From positions 1 to 51,342 of the forward strand of contig JAFWQP010000147.1 of assembly GCA_017509045.1 (NCBI GenBank): 51,342 nucleotides of DNA. The letters run 5' to 3'. Position numbers and translations under genes: made by a program. The stretch is from Bacteroidales bacterium (GTDB lineage: Bacteria > Bacteroidota > Bacteroidia > Bacteroidales > P3). The stretch's first letter is position 1. Each line of letters begins with the position of its first letter. Under the pieces are notes generated by a model that saw only the letters and a program-made list of their open reading frames with translations, ran no database searches and had not been told where the DNA came from. This document shows positions 26,802 through 36,594 of the stretch, piece by piece.

Positions 26802-27902
26802 CTATGGATAGGTCACCAGCGACGCCAGCCGCATCAGTGCCACCTCGACAAACAGGCGCTTGTTGCCTGCCTCTTTGTAGCGGTATTCGAAGTCGCTCGA
26901 TATGTCGAGGTATTTCAGCAGCAACGCCAGCCCGCAGTTCACCGCCTGCTCGCCGTAGCGTTCCTTCTCCGCGTCGCTCACCTCCATCAGGCGGTGGGTG
27001 GCGGGGTCGAGGCTCACCAGCAGCTGCCGCAGGTGCTCGCTGAGTCCGGTGATGAAGTGCTGCCCGTCCAGCCCCTTGTCTATCACCTCCTGATAGAGCA
27101 GCAGCGAGTTGGAGATGTCGCCAGCGCGGAAATAGTCGACCAATTTGAAATAGTATTCCGCATCCAGCAGGTTCAAGTTCTCGTTGCAGAGGCGCCTGGT
27201 GAGGTTGCCCTGCGTGAAGCTTACCAGCTGGTCAAAGGTGGACAGCGCGTCGCGCAGACCCCCCTCCGCCTTGCGGGCAATGATGTGCAGTGCCTCCTCC
27301 TCGTAGGCGATGCCCTCGCGCTCGGCTATCTGTTTGAGGTGCGCGACAATGTCGTCGCTCTGTATCCGCTTGAAGTCGAACACCTGACAGCGCGACAGTA
27401 TGGTGGGGATGATCTTGTGCTTCTCGGTGGTGGCGAGAATGAACTTGGCGTATGTCGGCGGCTCTTCCAAGGTTTTCAGAAAAGCGTTGAACGCCTGCGT
27501 AGAGAGCATGTGCACCTCGTCGATGATATACACTTTGTAGCGGCCTGTCTGGGGTGGGATATAGACCTGTTTCACCAGCTCGCGGATATCGTCGACGCTG
27601 TTGTTGGAAGCGGCATCGAGTTCGAAGATATTCATCGAGGTGCCGGCGGCGAAGCTGCGGCAGCTGTCGCACTCGTTGCACGCCTCGGTGTCGGCGGTGA
27701 GGTGGGTGCAGTTGATGGTCTTCGCCAGAATGCGGGCGCAAGTGGTCTTACCCACGCCGCGAGGGCCGCAGAAGAGGAATGCCTGCGCCAATTTGTCGGC
27801 ACGGATGGCATTCTTCAAAGTGGTGGTGATATGCTGCTGGCCGACCACCGAATCGAACGACTGTGGTCGGTACTTACGCGCTGAAACAATGTAGTTATCC
27901 AT
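26802..27902 (-). CDS. dnaX: DNA polymerase III subunit gamma/tau, ATPase and collar part
   Basis: 366 residues up to an in-frame TAG. Clamp-loader ATPase: YRPQSFDSVVGQQHI near the N-terminus, Walker A GPRGVGKTTCA, a four-cysteine zinc site (CTHL...CNECDSC), Walker B VYIIDEVHML and the SRC box LSRCQVFDFK. Domain III helices end at LFVEVALMRLASLVTYP, exactly where the clamp-loader core ends in the family. The next codon is TAG, after which the same frame continues for 210 codons as the tau tail. The visible product is thus a gamma-like loader without the polymerase/helicase-binding domain. Confidence 0.9.
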   Translation of the reverse strand: MDNYIVSARKYRPQSFDSVVGQQHITTTLKNAIRADKLAQAFLFCGPRGVGKTTCARILAKTINCTHLTADTEACNECDSCRSFAAGTSMNIFELDAASNNSVDDIRELVKQVYIPPQTGRYKVYIIDEVHMLSTQAFNAFLKTLEEPPTYAKFILATTEKHKIIPTILSRCQVFDFKRIQSDDIVAHLKQIAEREGIAYEEEALHIIARKAEGGLRDALSTFDQLVSFTQGNLTRRLCNENLNLLDAEYYFKLVDYFRAGDISNSLLLYQEVIDKGLDGQHFITGLSEHLRQLLVSLDPATHRLMEVSDAEKERYGEQAVNCGLALLLKYLDISSDFEYRYKEAGNKRLFVEVALMRLASLVTYP

Positions 27903-27927
27903 AGCAATTGGGTGTAAAACGACGCTG

Positions 27928-27935
27928 CAAAGATA
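27928..27935 (-). promoter_or_regulatory. Promoter -7 box for dnaX
   Basis: Minus-strand TATCTTTG matches the Bacteroidota -7 consensus, about 25 bp upstream of the dnaX ATG. No clean -33 element is seen. Confidence 0.55.
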
Positions 27936-28289
27936 CGAAGAAATTTTTATTAAATTGAAAAGTGGAAACTTATTAAATTGAGAATTTAGAATTGAGAATT
28001 GAGAATTAGGCGTCTGAATGTGTTAACGTGTTAATGTGTGAATGTGTTAGTCCTTGGCGCATCAAAGATTAACGAATTTACGAATTAACAAATTAACGTT
28101 GTATAAGGTGAGAGCAGAGAGAGCTTGCTCGCTATGCCGAGCCAAACAACGTCACGAAGTAACGAATTCAAACTTTCAACTTTCAATTTGATAAGTTTTT
28201 AATTTAACCAACCGCTTGTTTCTGTGGAGCTAGCAGAGGCGGAAGGGGATGGTGGGATTTTTTTTTCGAAATAATTGAAAAAATGTTTG
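27936..28289. other. Divergent spacer between dnaX and the glucan synthase gene
   Basis: No gene. From left to right: AATTGAGAATTGAG words, ACGTGTTAATGTG words, the GTCACGAAGT hairpin element (28094-28169), then a G-rich stretch and a T9 tract upstream of the glucan synthase promoter. Confidence 0.6.
28094..28169 (+). repeat. GTCACGAAGT hairpin element, inverted partner of 39929-40005
   Basis: A 76-bp sequence with a GAGCA...TGCTC stem, then CTATGCCGAGC and AACGTCACGAAGTAACG. Its reverse complement, with about two mismatches, is at 39929-40005. It shares tail and layout with the tandem units at 7284-7497. Confidence 0.8.
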
Positions 28290-28297
28290 TACCTTTG
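28290..28297 (+). promoter_or_regulatory. Promoter -7 box for the glucan synthase gene
   Basis: TACCTTTG matches TAnnTTTG, 28 bp upstream of the ATG at 28326. An upstream TTTTTTTTTCG tract lies near the -33 position but lacks a clear TTTG. Confidence 0.5.
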
Positions 28298-28325
28298 TAA
28301 CTTGGTTTAACTATACTTCGCACGT

Positions 28326-31300
28326 ATGAAAAGCACGTATAAGACTTTCAAAGAGAACGAAAAGGCGATTACGCAGTACTACCTGCTGCTGGTGGAGGAA
28401 ACGAAGTCGCAGCGACTGGTGGGCAGCACCAACGAGTGGGTGCTGGACAATTACTACATGATTAGCGAGCAGGATAAGGTGCTCAGGGTGGACTTGCGCA
28501 GCAAGCAGTTCCGCCAGATTGACGACCGACGCATCCAGCAGCTGGAGGACTTAATCCTCAGTTTCTTGAAGAAATGCCACTATCAGGTGGATAAGACTCT
28601 GCTGTTTCGCTATCTGTCGCAGGTGCAGGTGCGGCAGAAGGACTATCTCACCTACCCCGAGGTGTGCGCCCTGCTGCCTCTGATTAAGACCGTGCTTATC
28701 GGCGAGTTGGCAAACCTGTGCCGACAACTGGCGGCAAGCCATGCCTACCATTACTCGCCTACCGATAAGTCGTCGGCGGATATGGAGAAACTGAACGAGT
28801 CGGCAAGACAGAATCTGCTGATGATGAACTTGTTCAACTCGTTGAAGAAGATGACCAAGCTGCCCATGGCGGAGATATTGGACTATGTGAGCTACTCGGA
28901 GCGGATGCTGAAGGCGGAGAAGGCGGGGATGTACGACCAGATGTACGACCGGACGAAGGACGACTACCGTGCTAAGATTGTGCGCCTCTCGAAGAAGCGC
29001 CGAGTGCGGGAGTACGAGCTGGTGAAGCAGCTGGTGGAGCAAGCCGACGCCAAGGGGGAGCATGTGGGTTGGCAGCTGTTTCCGCCTAAGCAGTGGAATC
29101 ACCGCGCCCATGCCTATATATGGATTGTGGCGCTGGCGACGCTGGCGTTGGCTACACTTTTCGCCCGCTGGGCGACGGGCAGCTGGGACAACTGGCTGAC
29201 GCTGCTGCTGGGCGTGCTGATGGTGGTGCCGATGAGCCAGATTGTGATTGACCTATTTAACCAATGCCTCTACTGGATTCATAGGCCGGTGAACACCTTT
29301 AAGCTGAAGTTTAAGGACGGCCTGATACCCGAGGAATACGCCACGATGGTGATTATGCCTACCATCCTGAAGAACGGGCAGAAGACCATAGAGCTGCTGG
29401 AGCAGCTGGAGGTGTACTACCTGTCGAACATCAACCGCGCATCCGACGGCCAGCGGCTGGAGAGCAGACAGCAAAACCTATACTATACCCTGATTGGCGA
29501 TGCGGCGGCAGGCCCCGAGGAGGATATGCCGTGGGACGAGGAGGTGGCGGCAACAGGCTTGGCGAAGGTGAAGGAGCTGAACGAAAAGTACGGCGCGCCG
29601 ATATTCAACTTCGTCTATCGCCGTCGCGCCTACAGCGAGGGCGAAGGCTGCTGGCTGGGCTTTGAGCGCAAGCGAGGCGCCATACTGCACTTCAACGACC
29701 TGCTGCTGGGCAAGCACACCGACGAGGAGAAACGCCGTTTCTTCCGCTGCGAGACCATCAGCGAATGGCTGAAACAGCCGGTGACACCCATCACCTTTAT
29801 CATCACGCTCGACACCGACACCGAGCTGGTGCTCTACTCGGCACAGAAGCTGATTGGCGCCATGGCGCACCCGCTGAACCGCGCCCAGCTGTCGGCCGAC
29901 GGCAGGCGTGTGGATGCAGGCTACGGCATCATGCAGCCGAGGGTGAACGTGGATGTGGAGGTGACCAACAAGAGCCGCTATGCACAGCTCTTTGCCGGCT
30001 TGGGCGGACTGGATGTGTACACCACCGCATCGTTCGAGCTGTATCAGGACATCTTCAACGAGGGCAGCTTCTGCGGCAAGGGCATCTACGACTTGAAGAT
30101 ATTCCAGCAGGTGCTGCGCGGCACTTTCCCGCAAAACCTGATATTAAGTCACGACCTGATAGAGGGCTGCCATATTCGCTGCGGACTGATTAACGACGTG
30201 GAGCTGTTCGACGACAACCCGTCGAACTATATCGACGACGCCAAACGCCACCACCGCTGGACCCGCGGCGACTGGCAGATCATAGGCTGGCTGCGCAACC
30301 GTGTGCGCAACGAGCATGGCGACTGGGTGAAGAACCAGGTGAACACCATTGGCCGCTGGAAGATTTTCGACAACCTGCGCCGCAGTGTGCTGAGCCTGGC
30401 GTGTGTGGTGGCGCTGCTGGCGGGCTACGCCGCATCCGTCGGCTCCGCCTCGGTCATCAGCCCCGCATGGTATGTGCTGGCGGTGTTTCTCGTGGTGGCA
30501 TTCCCCATACTGTTCTTCCTCATGGGGCAGATAACCAGGCTGCCTAAGTTCAACAAGCGCTACCGCTACTATATGACCCTCATGCGGGGCATCGGGGTGG
30601 TGATACGGCGCGCATTCGTGCAGTTTGCCCTCCTGCCCAAGGAGGCGTGGATGTATACCGACGCCCTGGTGCGTGCCTGCTACCGCATGTGGTTCTCACA
30701 CCGCAACCTGCTCAACTGGATTACCAGCGACGAGGCGGCAAAGAGCACCAAGGGAACGCTCGACGACTATCTGCGCCAGTTTTGGTTTAACTACGTCTGT
30801 GCGGCAGCGGTGGCGCTGCTGACGGTGTGGGTGGCGAACAGCCACAGCGGCACTTCCGCCTCCGAGGTGTGGATGATTGTTGCCACCCTGTTTGTGTGCG
30901 TCAGCTGGGTGGGTGCCCCATTCCTGATGTTCTACCTAGGCAAAAAGTTCGCACAGGACAAAAAGCGGCTCAACGCCGACGAAACCGACGAGGTGAGAAC
31001 ATGGGCGAAGGACACTTGGCACTATTTCGACAGCCTGCTGACGGAGGAGAACAACTACTTGATTCCCGACAATTTCCAACTGAATAGGGAGAAGAAGGCC
31101 GACTATAAGACCTCGCCTACCAACATAGGCTATTCGATGGTGGCAGTCGTGTCGGCTGCCGAGCTGGGGCTAATCACCCACAACGCCGCCAAGGAGCGTC
31201 TGCAGCATATTGTGGACACCGTCACCCAACTCGACAAATGGAACGGACACCTGTTCAACTGGTACCATATCGGCACCCTCAAGGCGCTGCCCAACTATTT

Positions 31301-34300
31301 TGTTTCCACCTGCGACAGCGGCAACTTTGTGGCGTGCCTGTATGTGGTGAGGGGCTATCTGGCGCAGCACCACCCCGCCGACGGCCAGAGCCTGCTCTCA
31401 CAGGTGGGCAGGCTGATAGACATGACCGACTTTGCCAAGCTATACAACCACGACCTAGACGTGTTCAGCATCGGCTACGACTATGGCGCCCATACGCTGC
31501 TGCCTTATCATTACAACAATTTCGCTTCGGAGGCACGGCTCACCAGCTTCCTCACCATAGCGCAGGGCGACGCCCCCTACAAGCATTGGTTCTGTCTGGA
31601 TAAGACGTTGGTGCAGTATCGCGGCTTCAAGGGAGTGGCATCGTGGTATGGCACACTGTTCGAGTATTTCATGCCGCTCATCTTCCTGCCCACCTACAAG
31701 CATACGCTGATGGACGAAACCTACAGCTTTGCCATCCGAGCCCAACGCGCCTTTATCCGCAACGTGCAGCACAGCCAGTCGGCGATGGGCGGCCATGCGG
31801 CAAAGAGGCAGCTGCCGTGGGGCATCAGCGAGACGGCATACAACGAGCTCGACGACGCGCAGAACTACAAGTATCACGCCTTCGGCGTACCCTATCTGAA
31901 ATTCCAAAACACCACGCCCGACCGTATCGTCATTTCGCCCTACAGCTCGCTGATGACCATCGGCGTCGACGACCGCGCGGTGTACGACAATATGCAGCGT
32001 TTCCGCCAGCTGGACATGTACGACTCCATGGGATTCTTCGAGTCGTACGACGAGGAGGACAGCACCCCCGTGCGCGCCCACTACGCCCACCATCAGGGCA
32101 TGATACTCGCCAGCCTTACCAACTACCTCACCGACCACTGCCTGCAGCACTATTTCATGGCCGAGCCTATCATGAAGTCGATGGAAACCCTGCTCAAGGA
32201 AAAGGCACAGGTGAAACCCTATATCGACCTTAAGGTGACGCAATATAAGCGGTACCAATATGCCAAGGTGCAGACCGAGAGCGACGCCCGCGAGTACGAC
32301 GGCATCGCCACCGTGCCCGAAATTGGGGTGCTGAGCAACGGCAACTACACGGTGCTCCTCAACGACCGCGGATCGGGCTTCTCGCGCTATCGCAACATCA
32401 TGGTCAACCGCTATCGTAAAATCAGTGCCGACCACTACGGCCAATACCTCTTTATCCGCAACCTGAAGAGCGACAAGCTGTGGTGCAACACCTACGCGCC
32501 GCTGGACGTGCTGCCCGAAGGCTACCGCGTCAGTTTCGCCTCCGACAAAATCAGCTTCCTGCGCATCGACGACGGCATCGAGACCAAGACCGAAATCACC
32601 GTCATCAAAGACCGCTACGCCGAGATTCGCCGTTTCACCTTCACCAACAACGGCAAAGAGGATGTAGACCTAGAGCTCACCAGCTATGCAGAAGCAGTGC
32701 TGTCGCCCCATATCAACGACGAGAACCACCGCGTATTCAACAGCATGAACGTATTCTCGGAATACGATGCCGAGCATCAGCTACTGCTATTCAGCAAGCC
32801 GGTGCCCGAAGCACGCGACATCAGCTACTGGGTGATGCACACCCTCTTTGTGGCTGAACAGCCCGAGAGCACCACCCCCAACGACTGGTCGGAGCTGGTG
32901 GAATACGAAACCTCGCGTCTCAAATTCTTAGGTCGTGGCGGAAGCCTGCAACATGCAGCCATCCTCGAAAGCCGCCGCACGCTGACAGGCACCGTGGGCA
33001 CCACGCTCGACCCCATCATGTCGATGCGTCGCAGGGTGCATATACCCAAGGGCAAGAGCGTCACCGCGGTGGCGCTGACAGGCTTTGGCAAGGCTCGCGA
33101 ACAGCTAATAGACGTGGCCACACTGTATCACGACACGGTGGATGTGGAGCATGCGTTCGAGACATCGTCAGTGTTTAACAATATGCGCACATCGATGTCG
33201 CTGCTCAAGGGTTCACAGATGAGGCTGTATAACAATATTGCCAAGTATCTGCTTCAGACCGCCACGCTGGGCAACCGCCGTCAAGGCTGTCTTGCTCAGA
33301 ACTGCCTCTCGCAGTCGGCGCTGTGGCGTTTCGGCATATCGGGCGACATAGCCATACTACTGATGGAGATTGACAGCATAGAGCATTCGGGCTTCGCAAA
33401 GGAGATTCTACGCGCGTACGAATATTATAAGGTCCATGGACTGCTGCTGGATGTAGTGTTCATCAACGATGAGCAGGGCGAACAGCGGGAGGGATTGACC
33501 CACTTTATCCGCAACATTGCCAACACAGAGCATCTGTGGGCCACGCATCAGGAGGCTGGCCATGTGTATGTGCTGGATGGCAACGATGTGACGCCCGAGG
33601 AGCGAACGCTGCTGCGCAGTGTGGCCAGACTGACGTTCTTCACCCACGGCGGCGTCACCATCCAGCAACAACTGGAGCAGCTCGAACGCGACAACCAGCA
33701 CTATCAGGACATGGTGGAATATCCGGTGATGAAGCCTAGCTCGGAACTGAGGGTTTGGAGCTCGCTGGACTTCTATAACCAGTACGGCGGATTCGACAAC
33801 GACGGCCGCGACTATGTGGTCACCAACACCAATACCCCCATGCCATGGGTGAATGTGATAGCCAATCCGCACTTTGGCTGCGTGGTAAGTGCCACGATGG
33901 CGGGCTTTACCTACGCCCACAACGCACAGCAGTTTAAGATTACGGGCTGGAGCAACGATATGGTGCGCGACAATGCGTCGGAGATGCTGCTAGTGGACGG
34001 GCAGCAGTTCGTCCCCGCCACCGCACGCCACGGTCAGGGCTATTCGGCGTTCGATGCCGAATATACCGACATCAAGGTGATGGTGCGCCTGTTTGTGAGC
34101 AGCCGCCATGCGGAGAAGTATTATCAGATAAAGGTGGTCAACAAGACCGACCAGCCGAGGGTGACAAAGCTCGACATGGTGTATAAGCTGGTGCTGGGCA
34201 CCAACGAGGAGCAGACTGCCCGTTTCCTGCATAGCGAATGGAAAGAGGATGAGAACAGTCTGTGGGTGCGCAATGTGTATCACGACACCTTCCGCCACCT

Positions 34301-36023
34301 CCGTTTGCAGCTGACCGCCACGGAAACGATTACCGACCTATCGGTGAACTATCCCAACCGCAAACGACTGGGCATGACCATCGAAGTGCCACCCCACGGT
34401 GAGAAGGAGGTGGCATACCTCATTGCCGTCCACAACGACGATGAGAAGGAGCTGCGCAGGGTAACAATGCCGATGATTGAGGAGGAGTATGCCGAAGTGA
34501 TACGCTATTGGGACCGCCGACTGGGTGTGATACAGGTGGAAACGCCCGACCGCTCGTTCAACTACATGCTCAACCGCTGGTATCTCTACCAAGTGTATGC
34601 CGCGCGTCTGTTTGCCCGCGCGGGATTCTACCAGGTGGGCGGTGCCACCGGCTATCGCGACCAGCTGCAAGATGTCATGTCGTGCCTATATGGCGACCCC
34701 GCCTATGCCCGCCGACAAATTCTCGACCATGCCGCACACCAGTTTGCCGAAGGCGATGTGCTGCACTGGTGGCACGAAAACATGTCGATAGGTGCCCGCA
34801 CCACCTTCAGCGACGATTATCTATGGTTAATCTATGTGACGTATCAATATGTACACATCACTGGCGACACCTCCATACTGAGCGAGACTATCGCCTTCTG
34901 CCAAGCCGACCAACTGAACCCCGGCGAGGCGGAACGCTGTGTGCGCTACGCCCTGCCCGCTCAGCCTGTGGTGACGGGTACCGAACAGCGCGACAACAAT
35001 TTCGAATACGCCACGCTGTATGAGCATCTGCGCCGAGCTATCAACCGCTCAATGCACCGCATCGGCATCCACGGACTCCCGCTGATGGGCTGTGGCGACT
35101 GGAACGACGGCATGTCGCTCGTAGGTGTCGAAGGCAAAGGCGAGAGCGTGTGGGTGGCATTCTTCCTTGCCGACCTGCTGCCTAAGATGGAGCAGCTTAC
35201 GCAGCTCTTCCCAGGTGCCGACCTTTCGTACTGTGCCGACCTTGCCGACTTCCGCAGCCGACTGGTTGCCGCCATTCAGGGCAACGCTTGGGATGGCGCC
35301 TGGTTCCTCCGTGCCTACTTCGACAACGGCGACCCCATGGGCTCACGCAACAACACCGAGTGCCAAATCGACCTTATCTCGCAGGCGTGGAGCATCATCA
35401 CCGGCATAGCCACTGAGGAACAAAAGCAGTCTATCTTCCGCGAAACGGACTACCGTCTGGTGAACCGCGAACACGAGATTATCCAGCTGCTGACTCCCGC
35501 CTTCCAGCACTCGCCCAACAACCCAGGCTACATTATGCGCTACCCCGTAGGCGTGCGCGAAAATGGTGGACAATACACCCACGGTGCCATGTGGTATATC
35601 ATGGCACAGCAGCAGGAGGGACATACCGATATGGCGTACTTCCTCTACTCGCTCATCAACCCCATCCATCGCACTGTAACGCTCGCCGACGTGCTGAAAT
35701 ACAAAGTGGAGCCCTACTGCATTGCCGCCGACATCTACAGCAATCCCCAGCATCCCGGACGTGGTGGATGGACGTGGTACACAGGCTCCGCCTCGTGGGC
35801 ATACAAGACGGGCATAGAGCACATCCTAGGTATCCAGAAGCAGGGCGACACACTTGTTGTCAACCCCTCCATCCCATCGGAGTGGGACGGCTTCTCCTTC
35901 ACATACCGCTATGGTGAGACACCTTACCACATCACCTATCGCCGCAATAAGGCATCGCAAACCGTAGCCCCCATGCACATCAAGCTGGTAGACGACGGAA
36001 TGCCGCATCAGATAGAAGTCTGA
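28326..36023 (+). CDS. NdvB/ChvB-type (cyclic) beta-1,2-glucan synthase
   Basis: 2565 residues, the largest gene here. Order: an N-terminal helical region; hydrophobic pairs at about 262-312; a GT84-type glycosyltransferase core with ITLDTDTELVLYS (about 493) and LSHDLIEGC (about 608); further hydrophobic pairs at about 686-735 and 818-875. Next is a glycoamylase-like module with TSPTNIGYSMVAVVSAAELG (about 930-1310), then the GH94/'glycosyltransferase 36' part with NDRGSGFSRYRNIMVNRYR and the catalytic-Asp motif GCGDWNDGMS (about 2256). This is the complete layout of proteobacterial synthases (about 2800 residues), in which the GT builds a beta-1,2-glucan on the protein and the GH94 domain sets its length by phosphorolysis. 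It is a single gene with its own promoter; no exporter is adjacent. Confidence 0.85.
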   Translation: MKSTYKTFKENEKAITQYYLLLVEETKSQRLVGSTNEWVLDNYYMISEQDKVLRVDLRSKQFRQIDDRRIQQLEDLILSFLKKCHYQVDKTLLFRYLSQVQVRQKDYLTYPEVCALLPLIKTVLIGELANLCRQLAASHAYHYSPTDKSSADMEKLNESARQNLLMMNLFNSLKKMTKLPMAEILDYVSYSERMLKAEKAGMYDQMYDRTKDDYRAKIVRLSKKRRVREYELVKQLVEQADAKGEHVGWQLFPPKQWNHRAHAYIWIVALATLALATLFARWATGSWDNWLTLLLGVLMVVPMSQIVIDLFNQCLYWIHRPVNTFKLKFKDGLIPEEYATMVIMPTILKNGQKTIELLEQLEVYYLSNINRASDGQRLESRQQNLYYTLIGDAAAGPEEDMPWDEEVAATGLAKVKELNEKYGAPIFNFVYRRRAYSEGEGCWLGFERKRGAILHFNDLLLGKHTDEEKRRFFRCETISEWLKQPVTPITFIITLDTDTELVLYSAQKLIGAMAHPLNRAQLSADGRRVDAGYGIMQPRVNVDVEVTNKSRYAQLFAGLGGLDVYTTASFELYQDIFNEGSFCGKGIYDLKIFQQVLRGTFPQNLILSHDLIEGCHIRCGLINDVELFDDNPSNYIDDAKRHHRWTRGDWQIIGWLRNRVRNEHGDWVKNQVNTIGRWKIFDNLRRSVLSLACVVALLAGYAASVGSASVISPAWYVLAVFLVVAFPILFFLMGQITRLPKFNKRYRYYMTLMRGIGVVIRRAFVQFALLPKEAWMYTDALVRACYRMWFSHRNLLNWITSDEAAKSTKGTLDDYLRQFWFNYVCAAAVALLTVWVANSHSGTSASEVWMIVATLFVCVSWVGAPFLMFYLGKKFAQDKKRLNADETDEVRTWAKDTWHYFDSLLTEENNYLIPDNFQLNREKKADYKTSPTNIGYSMVAVVSAAELGLITHNAAKERLQHIVDTVTQLDKWNGHLFNWYHIGTLKALPNYFVSTCDSGNFVACLYVVRGYLAQHHPADGQSLLSQVGRLIDMTDFAKLYNHDLDVFSIGYDYGAHTLLPYHYNNFASEARLTSFLTIAQGDAPYKHWFCLDKTLVQYRGFKGVASWYGTLFEYFMPLIFLPTYKHTLMDETYSFAIRAQRAFIRNVQHSQSAMGGHAAKRQLPWGISETAYNELDDAQNYKYHAFGVPYLKFQNTTPDRIVISPYSSLMTIGVDDRAVYDNMQRFRQLDMYDSMGFFESYDEEDSTPVRAHYAHHQGMILASLTNYLTDHCLQHYFMAEPIMKSMETLLKEKAQVKPYIDLKVTQYKRYQYAKVQTESDAREYDGIATVPEIGVLSNGNYTVLLNDRGSGFSRYRNIMVNRYRKISADHYGQYLFIRNLKSDKLWCNTYAPLDVLPEGYRVSFASDKISFLRIDDGIETKTEITVIKDRYAEIRRFTFTNNGKEDVDLELTSYAEAVLSPHINDENHRVFNSMNVFSEYDAEHQLLLFSKPVPEARDISYWVMHTLFVAEQPESTTPNDWSELVEYETSRLKFLGRGGSLQHAAILESRRTLTGTVGTTLDPIMSMRRRVHIPKGKSVTAVALTGFGKAREQLIDVATLYHDTVDVEHAFETSSVFNNMRTSMSLLKGSQMRLYNNIAKYLLQTATLGNRRQGCLAQNCLSQSALWRFGISGDIAILLMEIDSIEHSGFAKEILRAYEYYKVHGLLLDVVFINDEQGEQREGLTHFIRNIANTEHLWATHQEAGHVYVLDGNDVTPEERTLLRSVARLTFFTHGGVTIQQQLEQLERDNQHYQDMVEYPVMKPSSELRVWSSLDFYNQYGGFDNDGRDYVVTNTNTPMPWVNVIANPHFGCVVSATMAGFTYAHNAQQFKITGWSNDMVRDNASEMLLVDGQQFVPATARHGQGYSAFDAEYTDIKVMVRLFVSSRHAEKYYQIKVVNKTDQPRVTKLDMVYKLVLGTNEEQTARFLHSEWKEDENSLWVRNVYHDTFRHLRLQLTATETITDLSVNYPNRKRLGMTIEVPPHGEKEVAYLIAVHNDDEKELRRVTMPMIEEEYAEVIRYWDRRLGVIQVETPDRSFNYMLNRWYLYQVYAARLFARAGFYQVGGATGYRDQLQDVMSCLYGDPAYARRQILDHAAHQFAEGDVLHWWHENMSIGARTTFSDDYLWLIYVTYQYVHITGDTSILSETIAFCQADQLNPGEAERCVRYALPAQPVVTGTEQRDNNFEYATLYEHLRRAINRSMHRIGIHGLPLMGCGDWNDGMSLVGVEGKGESVWVAFFLADLLPKMEQLTQLFPGADLSYCADLADFRSRLVAAIQGNAWDGAWFLRAYFDNGDPMGSRNNTECQIDLISQAWSIITGIATEEQKQSIFRETDYRLVNREHEIIQLLTPAFQHSPNNPGYIMRYPVGVRENGGQYTHGAMWYIMAQQQEGHTDMAYFLYSLINPIHRTVTLADVLKYKVEPYCIAADIYSNPQHPGRGGWTWYTGSASWAYKTGIEHILGIQKQGDTLVVNPSIPSEWDGFSFTYRYGETPYHITYRRNKASQTVAPMHIKLVDDGMPHQIEV

Positions 36024-36038
36024 ATGGTGTAAAAAAGA

Positions 36039-36094
36039 ATAGAGTTTAAAGTTTAGAGTATGGCAAGTGCCTTTCTTTAAACTTTAAACTCTAT
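36039..36094. terminator. Bidirectional hairpin between convergent genes
   Basis: ATAGAGTTTAAAGTTTA (36039-36055) and its exact complement TAAACTTTAAACTCTAT (36078-36094) form a perfect 17-bp stem; the loop contains a smaller GGCA/TGCC stem. It sits between the stops of the glucan synthase (36023) and SUI1 (36126) genes. The A/T-rich stem is not a classic terminator, but the symmetric position fits transcript-end formation from both sides. Confidence 0.5.
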
Positions 36095-36125
36095 GCTTTA
36101 TATTCTACTTTCTAAGCTTTAGAAC

Positions 36126-36458
36126 TCACTTTGTCTGACTGTAGCCCATACTTTGCAGCAGGGCTATGAGGCGGTCGCGGAAGTCGCCTTGGATGATGAT
36201 AAGGCCATCTTTTGCACTGCCACCCACGCCACAGCGGGTCTTGAGTGCCTTGGCTAGGGCTTCGAGATCATCGTCGCTGCCCACGAACTTGTCCACTATC
36301 GTCACCGTCTTACCGCCTCTGCCGCTACGCTCAATACGCACCCGCAACTTCTGCTGACCAGCAGGAAGGGTGTCCGCCACCTGCGGCTCGTCATACTCAT
36401 ACTGATAATCGAGATTGGTGGAATAAACCACACCTAGCTTGTTCTTATTTTTAGACAT
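36126..36458 (-). CDS. SUI1/eIF1-like translation factor (YciH family)
   Basis: 110 residues. The SUI1 fold occupies the C-terminal two thirds: KLRVRIERSGRGGKTVTIV, a GSDDDLEALAKALKTRCGVG helix, and GSAKDGLIIIQGDFRDRLI, all standard for bacterial YciH/eIF1 homologues that act at the ribosome on start-site selection. The N-terminal 35 residues are charged and variable. The physiological role in bacteria is poorly defined. It is convergent with the glucan synthase gene and 136 bp downstream of the lipid-kinase gene. Confidence 0.92.
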   Translation of the reverse strand: MSKNKNKLGVVYSTNLDYQYEYDEPQVADTLPAGQQKLRVRIERSGRGGKTVTIVDKFVGSDDDLEALAKALKTRCGVGGSAKDGLIIIQGDFRDRLIALLQSMGYSQTK

Positions 36459-36594
36459 TTGGAGATAATTAAATTACATCGCACCTTTAAAATATTAAAA
36501 CCCCTTTAACCTTTTAAACCTTTAAAGCAATCAATTATTCACAGGTAGATGCAGGTGCGCGTATAATACAGGTGCGCGGTACGCGGAGTGATTA

